DNA of 64,000 nucleotides from an uncultured Tenacibaculum sp. (GTDB taxonomy: Bacteria; Bacteroidota; Bacteroidia; Flavobacteriales; Flavobacteriaceae): the NCBI RefSeq assembly GCF_947494125.1, contig NZ_CANLTU010000001.1, positions 434,001-498,000 of the forward strand, read 5' to 3'. The notes beneath the pieces were generated by a model. That model was not told the origin of the DNA. It saw only the letters and a program-made list of their open reading frames with translations, and made no database searches. Shown here one piece after another: positions 1 to 5,942 of the stretch. Every line of letters starts with the position of its first letter. Position 1 is the first letter of the stretch. Made by a program: the position numbers and the translations under genes.

Positions 1-2
1 CG

Positions 3-449
3 GTAGTTAGCAATGGAACTATTGTAAACATACATCCTAAGAACCCGAAAAAATTAGAAGAAGTATATACGTATTTAACTTCAAGAAAAGGACCTTATAA
101 AGTATACAAAACAGCGGAGACCCCTTATTTTGAATACGTACCAAAAAATAAAAATTGGGGGCCTTTTCAAGTAATTCCAAATGATGGATATTATTTTACA
201 TATCGTAAGAAAAGTAAAATGTCTAAAGAAGTATTTGTTACAGGTCAACATGGATTTAGTCCAGAAAAAAAAGAAATGCACGGTATTTTTTATGCTAATG
301 GTCCAGTTTTTAAAAAAGGGTACACAACAGCATCAGTAAAGAATATTCATATTTACCCTTTACTTTGTAAAATATTAGAGTTAACACCACCTAAAGATAT
401 AGACGGTAACATAGAAAAACTTAAAAATATTTTGAAAAAACAAAATTGA
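3..449 (+). CDS. Nucleotide pyrophosphatase/phosphodiesterase (alkaline phosphatase superfamily), 3' part only
   Basis: The reading frame is open from the left window edge to a TGA at 447-449, so only the last 148 residues are present. The segment TGQHGF..EMHGIFYANGPVFK followed by a Y-P-L-L-C-K-I-L-E-L pattern is the usual C-terminal end of type I phosphodiesterase/nucleotide pyrophosphatases: the GxHG histidine binds metal, and the last helix follows an 'IYPLLCKIL' stretch. Proteins of this family are normally exported and hydrolyse nucleotide or phosphodiester bonds. The metal-binding nucleophile (Thr/Ser) half lies outside the window, so activity cannot be judged. A strong intrinsic terminator follows at 476-508. 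The family call is fairly secure; the substrate is unknown. Confidence 0.8.
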   Translation, partial: VVSNGTIVNIHPKNPKKLEEVYTYLTSRKGPYKVYKTAETPYFEYVPKNKNWGPFQVIPNDGYYFTYRKKSKMSKEVFVTGQHGFSPEKKEMHGIFYANGPVFKKGYTTASVKNIHIYPLLCKILELTPPKDIDGNIEKLKNILKKQN

Positions 450-475
450 TATATTTTATAGTTAAATAAATTTTC

Positions 476-508
476 AATAAGGCAAACGGTTGTTTGCCTT
501 ATTTTTTT
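476..508 (+). terminator. Intrinsic terminator after the phosphodiesterase gene
   Basis: The 12-bp arms AATAAGGCAAAC (476-487) and GTTTGCCTTATT (492-503) are perfectly complementary with a GGTT loop, and a T run follows to 508. Confidence 0.85.
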
Positions 509-565
509 GAGTTAAATTTACAATCGGAAAGAATGAAAATATAAACTATTAAAAAACAAATAATT

Positions 566-1174
566 ATGGCTTTTGAATTACCAGAATTAGGATATGCTTA
601 CGATGCATTAGAACCACATATAGATGCAAGAACTATGGAAATTCACCATGGGAAGCACCACAACGGATATACAACTAAATTAAATGGAGCAGTAGCTGGA
701 ACAGATTTAGAAGGAAAATCAATTGAAGATATCTTAACAAATTTAGATATGAGCAACGGAGCTGTACGTAATAATGGAGGAGGTTTCTTTAACCATTCAT
801 TATTCTGGACAGTAATGAACCCAGAAGATAGAGGATACTTATCAGGAGAATTAAAAGATGCTATCGAAGCAGAATTTGGTTCAAAAGAAGCATTTATCGA
901 TGCTTTTTCTAAAGCAGCAGCAACACAATTTGGTTCAGGATGGGCTTGGTTATGTGTTCATAAAGGAGGAAAAGTAGAAGTTTGTTCTACACCAAACCAA
1001 GATAACCCATTAATGCCAGGTGTAACTTGTGGAGGAACTCCAATCTTAGGATTAGATGTTTGGGAGCACGCTTACTACTTAAACTACCAAAACCGTCGTC
1101 CAGATTATATTGATGCTTTCTTTAAAGTAATTAACTGGAACGAGGTAGAAAGAAGATATGCAGAAGCTAAATAG
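566..1174 (+). CDS. sodB: Superoxide dismutase [Fe/Mn]
   Basis: The 202-residue protein has the usual length for cytoplasmic Fe/MnSOD and lacks a signal peptide. It dismutes superoxide to peroxide and oxygen. The metal ligands are all present: H27 in the EIHHGKHH segment, H77 in FFNHSLFW, and D164 and H168 in the LDVWEHAYY signature. The N-terminal (1-90) and C-terminal (95-200) SOD domains are complete. Whether Fe or Mn is used cannot be decided securely from sequence; the gene symbol follows the Fe-type resemblance ([10 protein letters not shown] start). It is transcribed alone, between two terminators. Synonymous positions here use more C/G-ending codons than neighbouring genes, consistent with high expression (inference). 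Confidence 0.96.
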   Translation: MAFELPELGYAYDALEPHIDARTMEIHHGKHHNGYTTKLNGAVAGTDLEGKSIEDILTNLDMSNGAVRNNGGGFFNHSLFWTVMNPEDRGYLSGELKDAIEAEFGSKEAFIDAFSKAAATQFGSGWAWLCVHKGGKVEVCSTPNQDNPLMPGVTCGGTPILGLDVWEHAYYLNYQNRRPDYIDAFFKVINWNEVERRYAEAK

Positions 1175-1220
1175 TAACTATGTTACTTTAGGTATTCAAA
1201 ATAATATCTTATAAAACATA

Positions 1221-1246
1221 AAAACCCGCTATTAGCGGGTTTTTTT
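1221..1246. terminator. Bidirectional terminator between sodB and the thioesterase gene
   Basis: Arms ACCCGCT and AGCGGGT around an ATT loop, with an A run before and a T run after, sit between two convergent genes and can serve both. Confidence 0.85.
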
Positions 1247-1250
1247 ATGT

Positions 1251-1733
1251 TTATACTTTTTGAAAACGCAAGCTTTTAATCCTTTGTTCAAAAGAAGTTT
1301 CTTCTACTGGTAAAACCACACTTTCAAATAAATTTAATAAATCTCCAGAGTGCTTTTCAGAAGCTAATTGTATTAAATTAAAATAAGCAAAAGAGCTCCA
1401 TAAAACGGCTTTTAATTCAGTTTTAGCCTCATTCCACATACGAATTTCAACTAACAATTTTCTATCTCCATAATGAATTAATTGAGAATCTATAGTAACA
1501 GTTTCCATTAAGGTAGCAGGTTTTAAATAAGAAATTTGATGAGAAGCTACTACCCAGCTTTTCCCTTTACTTTTCCCATGTGCATAAATGTCTAAATTGT
1601 AATTGTTAATTAATTGATCTTCTCTGGCATTTATTAGATAGTTAAAATACGAAGCATTGTTTAAATGGTTAAAAGGATCGCAATCTTGAAACCTTATTTT
1701 TGTTTTGCTTTCTAAAATTTTTGGTAATTCCAT
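1251..1733 (-). CDS. Acyl-CoA thioesterase, hot-dog fold (4HBT/YbgC-like)
   Basis: The 160-residue protein carries the 4HBT signature R-F-Q-D-C-D-P-F-N-H-L-N-N at residues 14-26, where the Asp and the H-x-N-N segment form the active site of YbgC/FadM-type thioesterases. These cleave acyl-CoA or acyl-ACP thioesters in the cytoplasm. I chose the ATG at 1731-1733 (MELPKILESK); the frame stays open to a TTG at 1757, but those codons would run into the palindrome at 1750-1765, which looks like an operator. The gene lies 51 bp downstream of the TetR gene 1785-2378 on the same strand and is probably controlled by it. The natural substrate is unknown. Confidence 0.85.
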   Translation of the reverse strand: MELPKILESKTKIRFQDCDPFNHLNNASYFNYLINAREDQLINNYNLDIYAHGKSKGKSWVVASHQISYLKPATLMETVTIDSQLIHYGDRKLLVEIRMWNEAKTELKAVLWSSFAYFNLIQLASEKHSGDLLNLFESVVLPVEETSFEQRIKSLRFQKV

Positions 1734-1749
1734 AGTAAATGAGTTTAAA

Positions 1750-1765
1750 TATACCAATTGGTATA
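1750..1765. promoter_or_regulatory. Probable TetR operator in front of the thioesterase gene
   Basis: TATACCAATTGGTATA is a perfect 16-bp palindrome placed 17 bases upstream of the thioesterase ATG. The same half-site recurs in front of the TetR gene at 2417-2430, giving a shared consensus ATACCAATYGGTAT. Two copies flanking one TetR gene make a regulator binding site the likeliest explanation (inference). Confidence 0.8.
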
Positions 1766-1784
1766 TTTTTAGTTAAAAAAATAG

Positions 1785-2378
1785 TTATAGTTGTAAATCT
1801 TGTTGTATAACCTGTTTCATGGTTAGTGATAAATCTGTAAGAAAACTAGGATCTTTCATTATATATGACATGTATACAGCACCTTCAATCATATAAAAAA
1901 AACGTTTCGCATAAGTAGTATTATCTACAGTAGGTTTAATTTCATTAGCTTGCTTTCCTGCTTCAATTAATAAAGAAAATTGCTCTAAAATTCGAGTATT
2001 GTAAGAGCGAACTAAATTAGCTATAGCTGTATTCTGATTGTTAGAATCTACACCAATATTTAAAATGGGACAGCCACCAAATTGTTTGCTATAATTGTAA
2101 TAGTTTTCATAAAATGAAGCAATATTATATAGCTTTTTAATGGGGGTAGTTTCTTTATTAAGATGTGTGTTTAAATCTTTTAAAACCTTTCTTACTGAAA
2201 AACGAAAGGCATCAAGAGCCAATTCTTCTTTGTTTTCAAAATGACCATAAATAGCACCTTTAGTTAAACCAGTAGCTTGAGTTATTTTTGATAAACTCAT
2301 TGCCGAATATCCATTCTTGTTGAATATTGGAGCAACCGTTTCAATAATAAAAGCTTTTGTTTTCTCTGATTTAGACAC
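1785..2378 (-). CDS. TetR/AcrR family transcriptional regulator
   Basis: The 197-residue protein has an N-terminal TetR helix-turn-helix (about residues 8-55, with the typical SLSKITQATGLTKGAIYGHF segment) and a helical C-terminal ligand and dimer domain. I start it at the GTG at 2376-2378 (MSKSEKTKAFIIE), matching the usual N-terminus of the family; the frame is open to a TTG at 2423, but that extension would cover the palindrome 2417-2430. It probably represses itself and the downstream thioesterase gene through the two matching palindromes. A role in acyl-CoA or lipophilic compound sensing is suggested only by the neighbour. Confidence 0.9.
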   Translation of the reverse strand: MSKSEKTKAFIIETVAPIFNKNGYSAMSLSKITQATGLTKGAIYGHFENKEELALDAFRFSVRKVLKDLNTHLNKETTPIKKLYNIASFYENYYNYSKQFGGCPILNIGVDSNNQNTAIANLVRSYNTRILEQFSLLIEAGKQANEIKPTVDNTTYAKRFFYMIEGAVYMSYIMKDPSFLTDLSLTMKQVIQQDLQL

Positions 2379-2416
2379 TATAATAGTATGAATTAAAGTG
2401 TAAAGATATAAAAAAT

Positions 2417-2430
2417 ATACCAATCGGTAT
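2417..2430. promoter_or_regulatory. Probable TetR operator upstream of the TetR gene
   Basis: ATACCAATCGGTAT is an interrupted palindrome differing at one base from the core of the element at 1750-1765. It lies 39 bp upstream of the GTG start of the TetR gene, where autorepression sites usually sit. Confidence 0.8.
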
Positions 2431-2442
2431 TTTTTATACTAA

Positions 2443-2471
2443 AAAACAACTCCTTTAAAGGAGGAGTTGTC
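2443..2471 (-). terminator. Intrinsic terminator of the DinB / cystathionine gamma-synthase operon
   Basis: On the minus strand an ACAACTCC / GGAGTTGT hairpin with an internal CTCCTTTAAAGGAG palindrome is followed by a T run (A run at 2441-2446 on the plus strand), directly after the stop of the gene 2476-3624. Confidence 0.75.
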
Positions 2472-2475
2472 AATT

Positions 2476-3624
2476 TTATATATCTAAAGCTTGTGCTAAA
2501 TCGGCTAGTAAATCATCAATATCTTCAATCCCTACGCTTAATCGAATTAAAGAATTCGTAATTCCTAATTTTAAACGTTCAGCTTCTGGTATCGATGCAT
2601 GAGTCATTGTTATTGGATGACTCACCAAACTTTCAACACCACCTAAAGATTCTGCAAGTGTAAAAATTTTAGTGTTTTCTAAAAAAGAAAGTGCAGCTTC
2701 TTTCGTTTCTTCTTTTAAACGGAAAGAAACCATTCCACCAAAATCATCCATCTGCTTTTTTGCAATTTCATGGTTTGGATGACTTTTTAAACCTGGGAAA
2801 TAAACATCACTTACTTTTGGGTGTGCATTCAAAAATTCAGCAACCGCTTTTCCATTTTCACAATGACGCTGCATACGTAAGTGTAAGGTTTTAATACCTC
2901 TTAGGGCTAAGAAGGAATCCATTGGCCCAGCAATAGCACCTGCTGCAAACTGAATAAAATGCAATTCTTTGGCAAGCTCAGCGTTTTTTACCATTAAAGC
3001 TCCCATAACAAGATCTGAATGACCTCCTAAGTATTTTGTTGCCGAATGCATTACAATATCTACTCCTAAATCTAAAGGACGTTGTAAATAAGGTGTTGCA
3101 AAAGTATTATCAACACCAATTAAAATATTGTTGTTTTTTGCTTTTACAGCTTTGGTAATTGCAGCAATATCTGCAATTTTCATTAACGGATTGGTTGGTG
3201 TCTCAATCCATATTAACTTGGTGTTGTTAGAAATAGCACTGGTTACATTAGCTATTTTATCCATGTTTACAAACTGAAAATTTAATCCGTAGTTTTTAAA
3301 TAGTCTTATAAACATACGGTAAGTACCGCCATAAATATCGTCGCCAGCAATAACTTCGTCACCAGGTTTTAAAGTTCTTAAAATACAGTCAATAGCAGCT
3401 AAACCCGATGCAAATGCAAAACCATGTGTTCCGTTTTCTAAAGTTGCAAACGAATTTTCTAGTGCTGTACGCGTAGGATTTGCACCTCTAGAATATTCAT
3501 AACCTTTATGTATTCCGGGACTAGATTGTGCATAGGTTGAGGTTTGAAAAATCGGTGTCATTACAGCACCTGTAGACTCCTCATGCTTTTGACCTCCATG
3601 TATGGCTTTGGTATTAAATTTCAT
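2476..3624 (-). CDS. Cystathionine gamma-synthase / gamma-lyase family PLP enzyme
   Basis: The 382-residue protein is a full-length Cys/Met-metabolism PLP enzyme. The cofactor lysine is K197 in the motif H-S-A-T-K-Y-L-G-G-H-S-D, and the phosphate-binding Y44/R46 (YSRGANPTR) contributed by the neighbouring subunit is present, as is the C-terminal substrate Arg region ESLGGVESLVSHP. Members either join O-succinyl/acetylhomoserine with cysteine or split cystathionine; sequence alone does not separate metB from the lyases, so no symbol is given. It is cytoplasmic. The gene starts 13 bp after the DinB-fold gene on the same strand and ends at a terminator. Confidence 0.92.
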   Translation of the reverse strand: MKFNTKAIHGGQKHEESTGAVMTPIFQTSTYAQSSPGIHKGYEYSRGANPTRTALENSFATLENGTHGFAFASGLAAIDCILRTLKPGDEVIAGDDIYGGTYRMFIRLFKNYGLNFQFVNMDKIANVTSAISNNTKLIWIETPTNPLMKIADIAAITKAVKAKNNNILIGVDNTFATPYLQRPLDLGVDIVMHSATKYLGGHSDLVMGALMVKNAELAKELHFIQFAAGAIAGPMDSFLALRGIKTLHLRMQRHCENGKAVAEFLNAHPKVSDVYFPGLKSHPNHEIAKKQMDDFGGMVSFRLKEETKEAALSFLENTKIFTLAESLGGVESLVSHPITMTHASIPEAERLKLGITNSLIRLSVGIEDIDDLLADLAQALDI

Positions 3625-3637
3625 GCGTTGCTTTGTT

Positions 3638-4093
3638 TTATACCAACTTAGTTAAAGCCATGATAGTACCTAAATGAATACCTTCATGAAAATTATTAAA
3701 GGCAATAGCATTTTCAATAGAGTCTAAAACAAACCCAGTACTTGTTTCATAGTTGTTGTAGCTTGTAAAAATTCCAGCATCAAAATCTTCTTGTAAAGTA
3801 TCAGGTAAACCAATTAATAGCTCTTTTATTTCTTCAAATTCTTCTTCAGTAAATATTTCAGTAGGAGCAGTTCCTTTTCTGTACTTTTCGATCAATTCGT
3901 CAGAAGCTAAACAGTTTAATCCAGAAAGTTTATAATGTAATAACTGCTGAGTTACCACCAAATGGGCAACATTCCAAGCAATGTTATTTTTAAAACCTTC
4001 AGGAATTTTATGCAATTGTTCACTTGATAAACCTTCTATCTTTTTTAAAACTAATTCTCTTGATTTTTTTAAAACTTCAAATTGTTTGTTCAT
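3638..4093 (-). CDS. DinB-family four-helix protein
   Basis: The 151-residue protein shows the DinB/YfiT-like four-helix pattern: an N-terminal helix FEVLKKSRELVLKKIEGLS, H43-H in NIAWNVAHLVVTQQ, and a C-terminal HEGIHLGTIMAL helix. The histidines at these three positions normally bind a metal in the family (thiol S-transferases of the BshC/YfiT/mycothiol type or uncharacterised members). It is the first gene of a two-gene unit with the PLP enzyme. A sulfur-metabolism link is possible from this neighbour but not shown. Confidence 0.8.
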   Translation of the reverse strand: MNKQFEVLKKSRELVLKKIEGLSSEQLHKIPEGFKNNIAWNVAHLVVTQQLLHYKLSGLNCLASDELIEKYRKGTAPTEIFTEEEFEEIKELLIGLPDTLQEDFDAGIFTSYNNYETSTGFVLDSIENAIAFNNFHEGIHLGTIMALTKLV

Positions 4094-4135
4094 TTTTCTA
4101 CTTATTTTAGCTAGTTCAAAGATAATTATTTAGCC

Positions 4136-4483
4136 ATGAAGAAAGTTTATTTTTTACAAACTTGTGATACCTGCCGTAGAATATTAAAAGAAGTAAATCT
4201 AGAAGGTTTTGAAAAGCAAGAAATAAAGACAAATGCTATAACTGTGGATCAGTTAGAAGAAATGCGAAAATTGACAGATAGTTATGAGAGTTTATTTAAT
4301 AAACGAGCGAAACTATACAAGGAAAGAGATTTAAAAAACCAAGATATAACGGAAGCAGATTACCGTCAATTTATATTGGAAGAGTATACGTTTTTAAAAC
4401 GTCCAGTTTTTATAGTAGATAATGAGATTTTTATAGGAAATAGTAAAAAAGTAGTGGAAGCTTTAAAAGGAAGAGTGAATTAA
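4136..4483 (+). CDS. ArsC/Spx-family thioredoxin-fold protein
   Basis: This 115-residue cytoplasmic protein has the ArsC/Spx/MgsR fold with a C10-D-T-C13 redox motif after the first strand, and a late R-P-V-F-I segment that matches the ArsC RPI cis-proline region. The family includes arsenate reductases and the regulators Spx and MgsR; E. coli ArsC uses one Cys and Spx uses CXXC. The CXXC and absence of an ars operon make a redox role as plausible as arsenate reduction. It is divergent from the DinB gene with a 42-bp shared upstream region. Confidence 0.8.
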   Translation: MKKVYFLQTCDTCRRILKEVNLEGFEKQEIKTNAITVDQLEEMRKLTDSYESLFNKRAKLYKERDLKNQDITEADYRQFILEEYTFLKRPVFIVDNEIFIGNSKKVVEALKGRVN

Positions 4484-4496
4484 GATTTTTTTATTG

Positions 4497-4528
4497 TTAT
4501 TCTTTAATGTTTGCTTATTAAAGAATAA
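4497..4528. repeat. Perfect 12-bp inverted repeat downstream of the ArsC-like gene
   Basis: TTATTCTTTAAT (4497-4508) and ATTAAAGAATAA (4517-4528) are exact reverse complements around an 8-base spacer. No T run follows, so it is not a standard terminator; it may be part of a composite 3' structure with the hairpin at 4546-4576. Confidence 0.6.
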
Positions 4529-4545
4529 TTAAACATTATAATATT

Positions 4546-4576
4546 AAAAACTGCCTTAGTAATGAGGTGGTTTTTT
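4546..4576 (+). terminator. Probable intrinsic terminator before the 66-aa membrane protein gene
   Basis: ACTGCCT pairs with AGGTGGT (two G-U pairs) and a run of six T follows. It separates the ArsC-like gene from the next small gene. Confidence 0.6.
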
Positions 4577-4596
4577 ATTTTTAGAAAAAAAATAAA

Positions 4597-4797
4597 ATGA
4601 ATAGAATTGTAAGATACTTGTTATATTTAATAGTGTTTTGCTTAATAACATTAATTATAAATGATCTTTTTAAAAAAGTAAAAGGGCAAAATATCGAAAC
4701 TATAGATTATTATTTAAGTACTGCATATGGATTTATAATGTGGTTATATTATTTATTTTCTGGGAGGTTAAAAAAAACTGAAAAGAAGAAAGGCTAA
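4597..4797 (+). CDS. Small two-helix membrane protein, unknown function
   Basis: The 66-residue product has two hydrophobic segments (about residues 5-24 and 42-58) joined by a short charged loop and a lysine-rich C-terminus. I do not recognise the family. The start is an ATG preceded by an A-rich stretch, normal for this genome. It lies just upstream of the repeat element 4853-5030, with no clear terminator between. Being short and of low complexity it could be a lineage-specific gene. Confidence 0.55.
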   Translation: MNRIVRYLLYLIVFCLITLIINDLFKKVKGQNIETIDYYLSTAYGFIMWLYYLFSGRLKKTEKKKG

Positions 4798-5120
4798 AAT
4801 AAATGCCTTTTAAATATAAACTTTTGAGACTCTTCTCAGCGGAATAATAAAGAATGCTTCGAGTGAATAATATTTTGTACCTAATGAAAGAAACACTTTA
4901 CTTCTAATGAAAATAGTATTTTGTTTCTAATGAAAGTGTTGCTATGTGCCTAATGGAAACAACAGCATACTGAGTGGTATAGAGTCGCTATACCGCCGGT
5001 ATTGTATTGCTATATCACTCAGTATGCTGTTTAAATAATTACCGTTATGGTACTTAAATAAGTATAGTTATTCAAAGTAATTGCCGTACTGTAAAGAAAT
5101 AAAAGTACTAGCGCTTACTT
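4798..5120. other. Gene-free stretch dominated by a structured repeat
   Basis: No credible gene is present in these 323 bases. They contain the 23-bp periodic element and its hairpin (4853-5030), a short TACTT..AAGTA palindrome near 5051-5064, and the terminator of the DUF4252 gene at the right end. Confidence 0.7.
4853..5030 (+). repeat. Interspersed structured repeat, copy A: four 23-bp units plus hairpin
   Basis: The motif CTAATGAAA or CTAATGGAA begins at 4881, 4904, 4927 and 4950, an exact 23-bp period. It is preceded by ATGCTTCGAG (4854-4863). It is followed by a 21-bp inverted repeat (4962-4982 and 5010-5030, one mismatch) that encloses a nested palindrome GGTATAG..CTATACC. A clearly homologous copy with the same order and spacing lies at 43861-44035. 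No open frame crosses it. Candidate roles are a small mobile element, a structured RNA or an array of protein-binding sites. Confidence 0.85.
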
Positions 5121-5126
5121 TTATTT
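5097..5126 (-). terminator. Hairpin at the end of the DUF4252 gene
   Basis: AAATAAAAGTA (5097-5107) and TACTTTTATTT (5116-5126) form an 11-bp stem that overlaps the stop codon of the minus-strand gene. The T tail is poor (CTTT), so termination efficiency is uncertain. Confidence 0.5.
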
Positions 5127-5597
5127 AGAAGCTATTTTGTTTTGAGAAGAAGCTAATAAGCTAGCTAATTCGTCTTTTGTTATTTTTGTTTTAATACCTA
5201 ATAGTACTAATTTATCGCTGTCACCACTAGCTCTCACAATAATTTCTCTTACGAATCCCTTTTTTTCTAAAAATAAAACTTCAGCTTTACCGCCTTTATC
5301 TTTAGCTCTAACTAAAGTTTTTAAGCTGTTTTTTCTAGAAAAACGTCTAAAGTCTTTAGAAACAGAATTGTTGTCATTGTTAAAAACCATAACCTTAAAA
5401 TCACTCGATTGTTCTAAGAGGTTTTTTAACTCTTTATTGTCGCTATCGTCTAAAAAAGATCCTGCAAAAGAACTAGATAGGTTAACTGAAAAAGCAGATT
5501 TATCTTTATGACTTTTATAAAATTGTTTGAATTTTGCTTCCTGAGCAGATAAGCTTACTAAAAAGAAGCAAAAAAGTGCAGTTATAATTCGTTTCAT
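5121..5597 (-). CDS. Exported DUF4252-family protein
   Basis: The 158-residue protein begins with a signal peptide (hydrophobic residues 3-16, cleavage likely after LSA-Q at about 18). The mature part matches the DUF4252 pattern of Bacteroidota: an N-terminal helix followed by FKVMVFNNDN, a basic region, and a C-terminal EIIVRASGDSDKLVLLGIKTKITKDELASL segment. Function is unknown; members are periplasmic or outer-membrane-associated proteins sometimes next to ECF sigma and anti-sigma genes, none of which are seen here. It is a single gene upstream of which (on the minus strand) lies tRNA-Gln with its own terminator. Confidence 0.75.
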   Translation of the reverse strand: MKRIITALFCFFLVSLSAQEAKFKQFYKSHKDKSAFSVNLSSSFAGSFLDDSDNKELKNLLEQSSDFKVMVFNNDNNSVSKDFRRFSRKNSLKTLVRAKDKGGKAEVLFLEKKGFVREIIVRASGDSDKLVLLGIKTKITKDELASLLASSQNKIASK

Positions 5598-5649
5598 AAT
5601 GGTTTGTTTTAGTTATATTATGAAGACGAGTAGCGGTAAAATTTGTTAC

Positions 5650-5682
5650 AAAAAAAAGTCTTAACAAATTCTGTTAAGACTT
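5650..5682 (-). terminator. Terminator of tRNA-Gln
   Basis: AAGTCTTAACA (5656-5666) and TGTTAAGACTT (5672-5682) are exact complements with a 5-base loop; on the minus strand the stem is followed by a T run, just downstream of the tRNA. Confidence 0.85.
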
Positions 5683-5687
5683 TTTAG

Positions 5688-5759
5688 TTGGCCTACAAGG
5701 ACTCGAACCTTGAATGTCGGTACCAAAAACCGGTGTGTTACCAATTACACCATAGGCCA
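5688..5759 (-). tRNA. tRNA-Gln (anticodon TTG)
   Basis: On the minus strand the acceptor arms TGGCCTA and TAGGCCA pair fully with an A discriminator. The anticodon loop is TTTTGGT, giving anticodon TTG (CAA codons). The T arm is AAGG-TTCGAGT-CCTT. CCA is not encoded. The anticodon stem has one non-canonical C-A pair at its base. The U1-A72 pair is typical of tRNA-Gln and is recognised by GlnRS, whose gene is in this same window at 56013. Confidence 0.93.
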
Positions 5760-5777
5760 GTTGCGTGATTGCGGGTG

Positions 5778-5807
5778 CAAATTTAGGACTTTTTATAATA
5801 TAACCAA
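5778..5807 (-). promoter_or_regulatory. Bacteroidota-type promoter of tRNA-Gln
   Basis: On the minus strand TTG (5805-5807) is followed after exactly 19 bases by TAAATTTG (5778-5785), matching the primary sigma consensus TTG-N19-TAnnTTTG. The -7 box is 18 bases from the tRNA 5' end. Confidence 0.85.
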
Positions 5808-5942
5808 AACTTTTTTTAATTTTTTTCTTTTAACAGAAAATTAGTTGAATTGAAACCATACAAGTATAATCAAATTTTTATTTTTGCTAGTAACAAAAAC
5901 ACGCTAGTTATTAGTACATTCGCGATAACTTTATAAAAAACT

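Noticed and set aside
4881..4960. CRISPR-like array (four short repeats at fixed spacing)
   Set aside because: The conserved motif is only about 9 bp with a 23-bp period, the two copies share their 'spacer' sequences with each other, and no cas gene is nearby.
5121..5597. DUF4252 gene as part of a sigma/anti-sigma operon
   Set aside because: No sigma factor or anti-sigma gene is next to it in this window.
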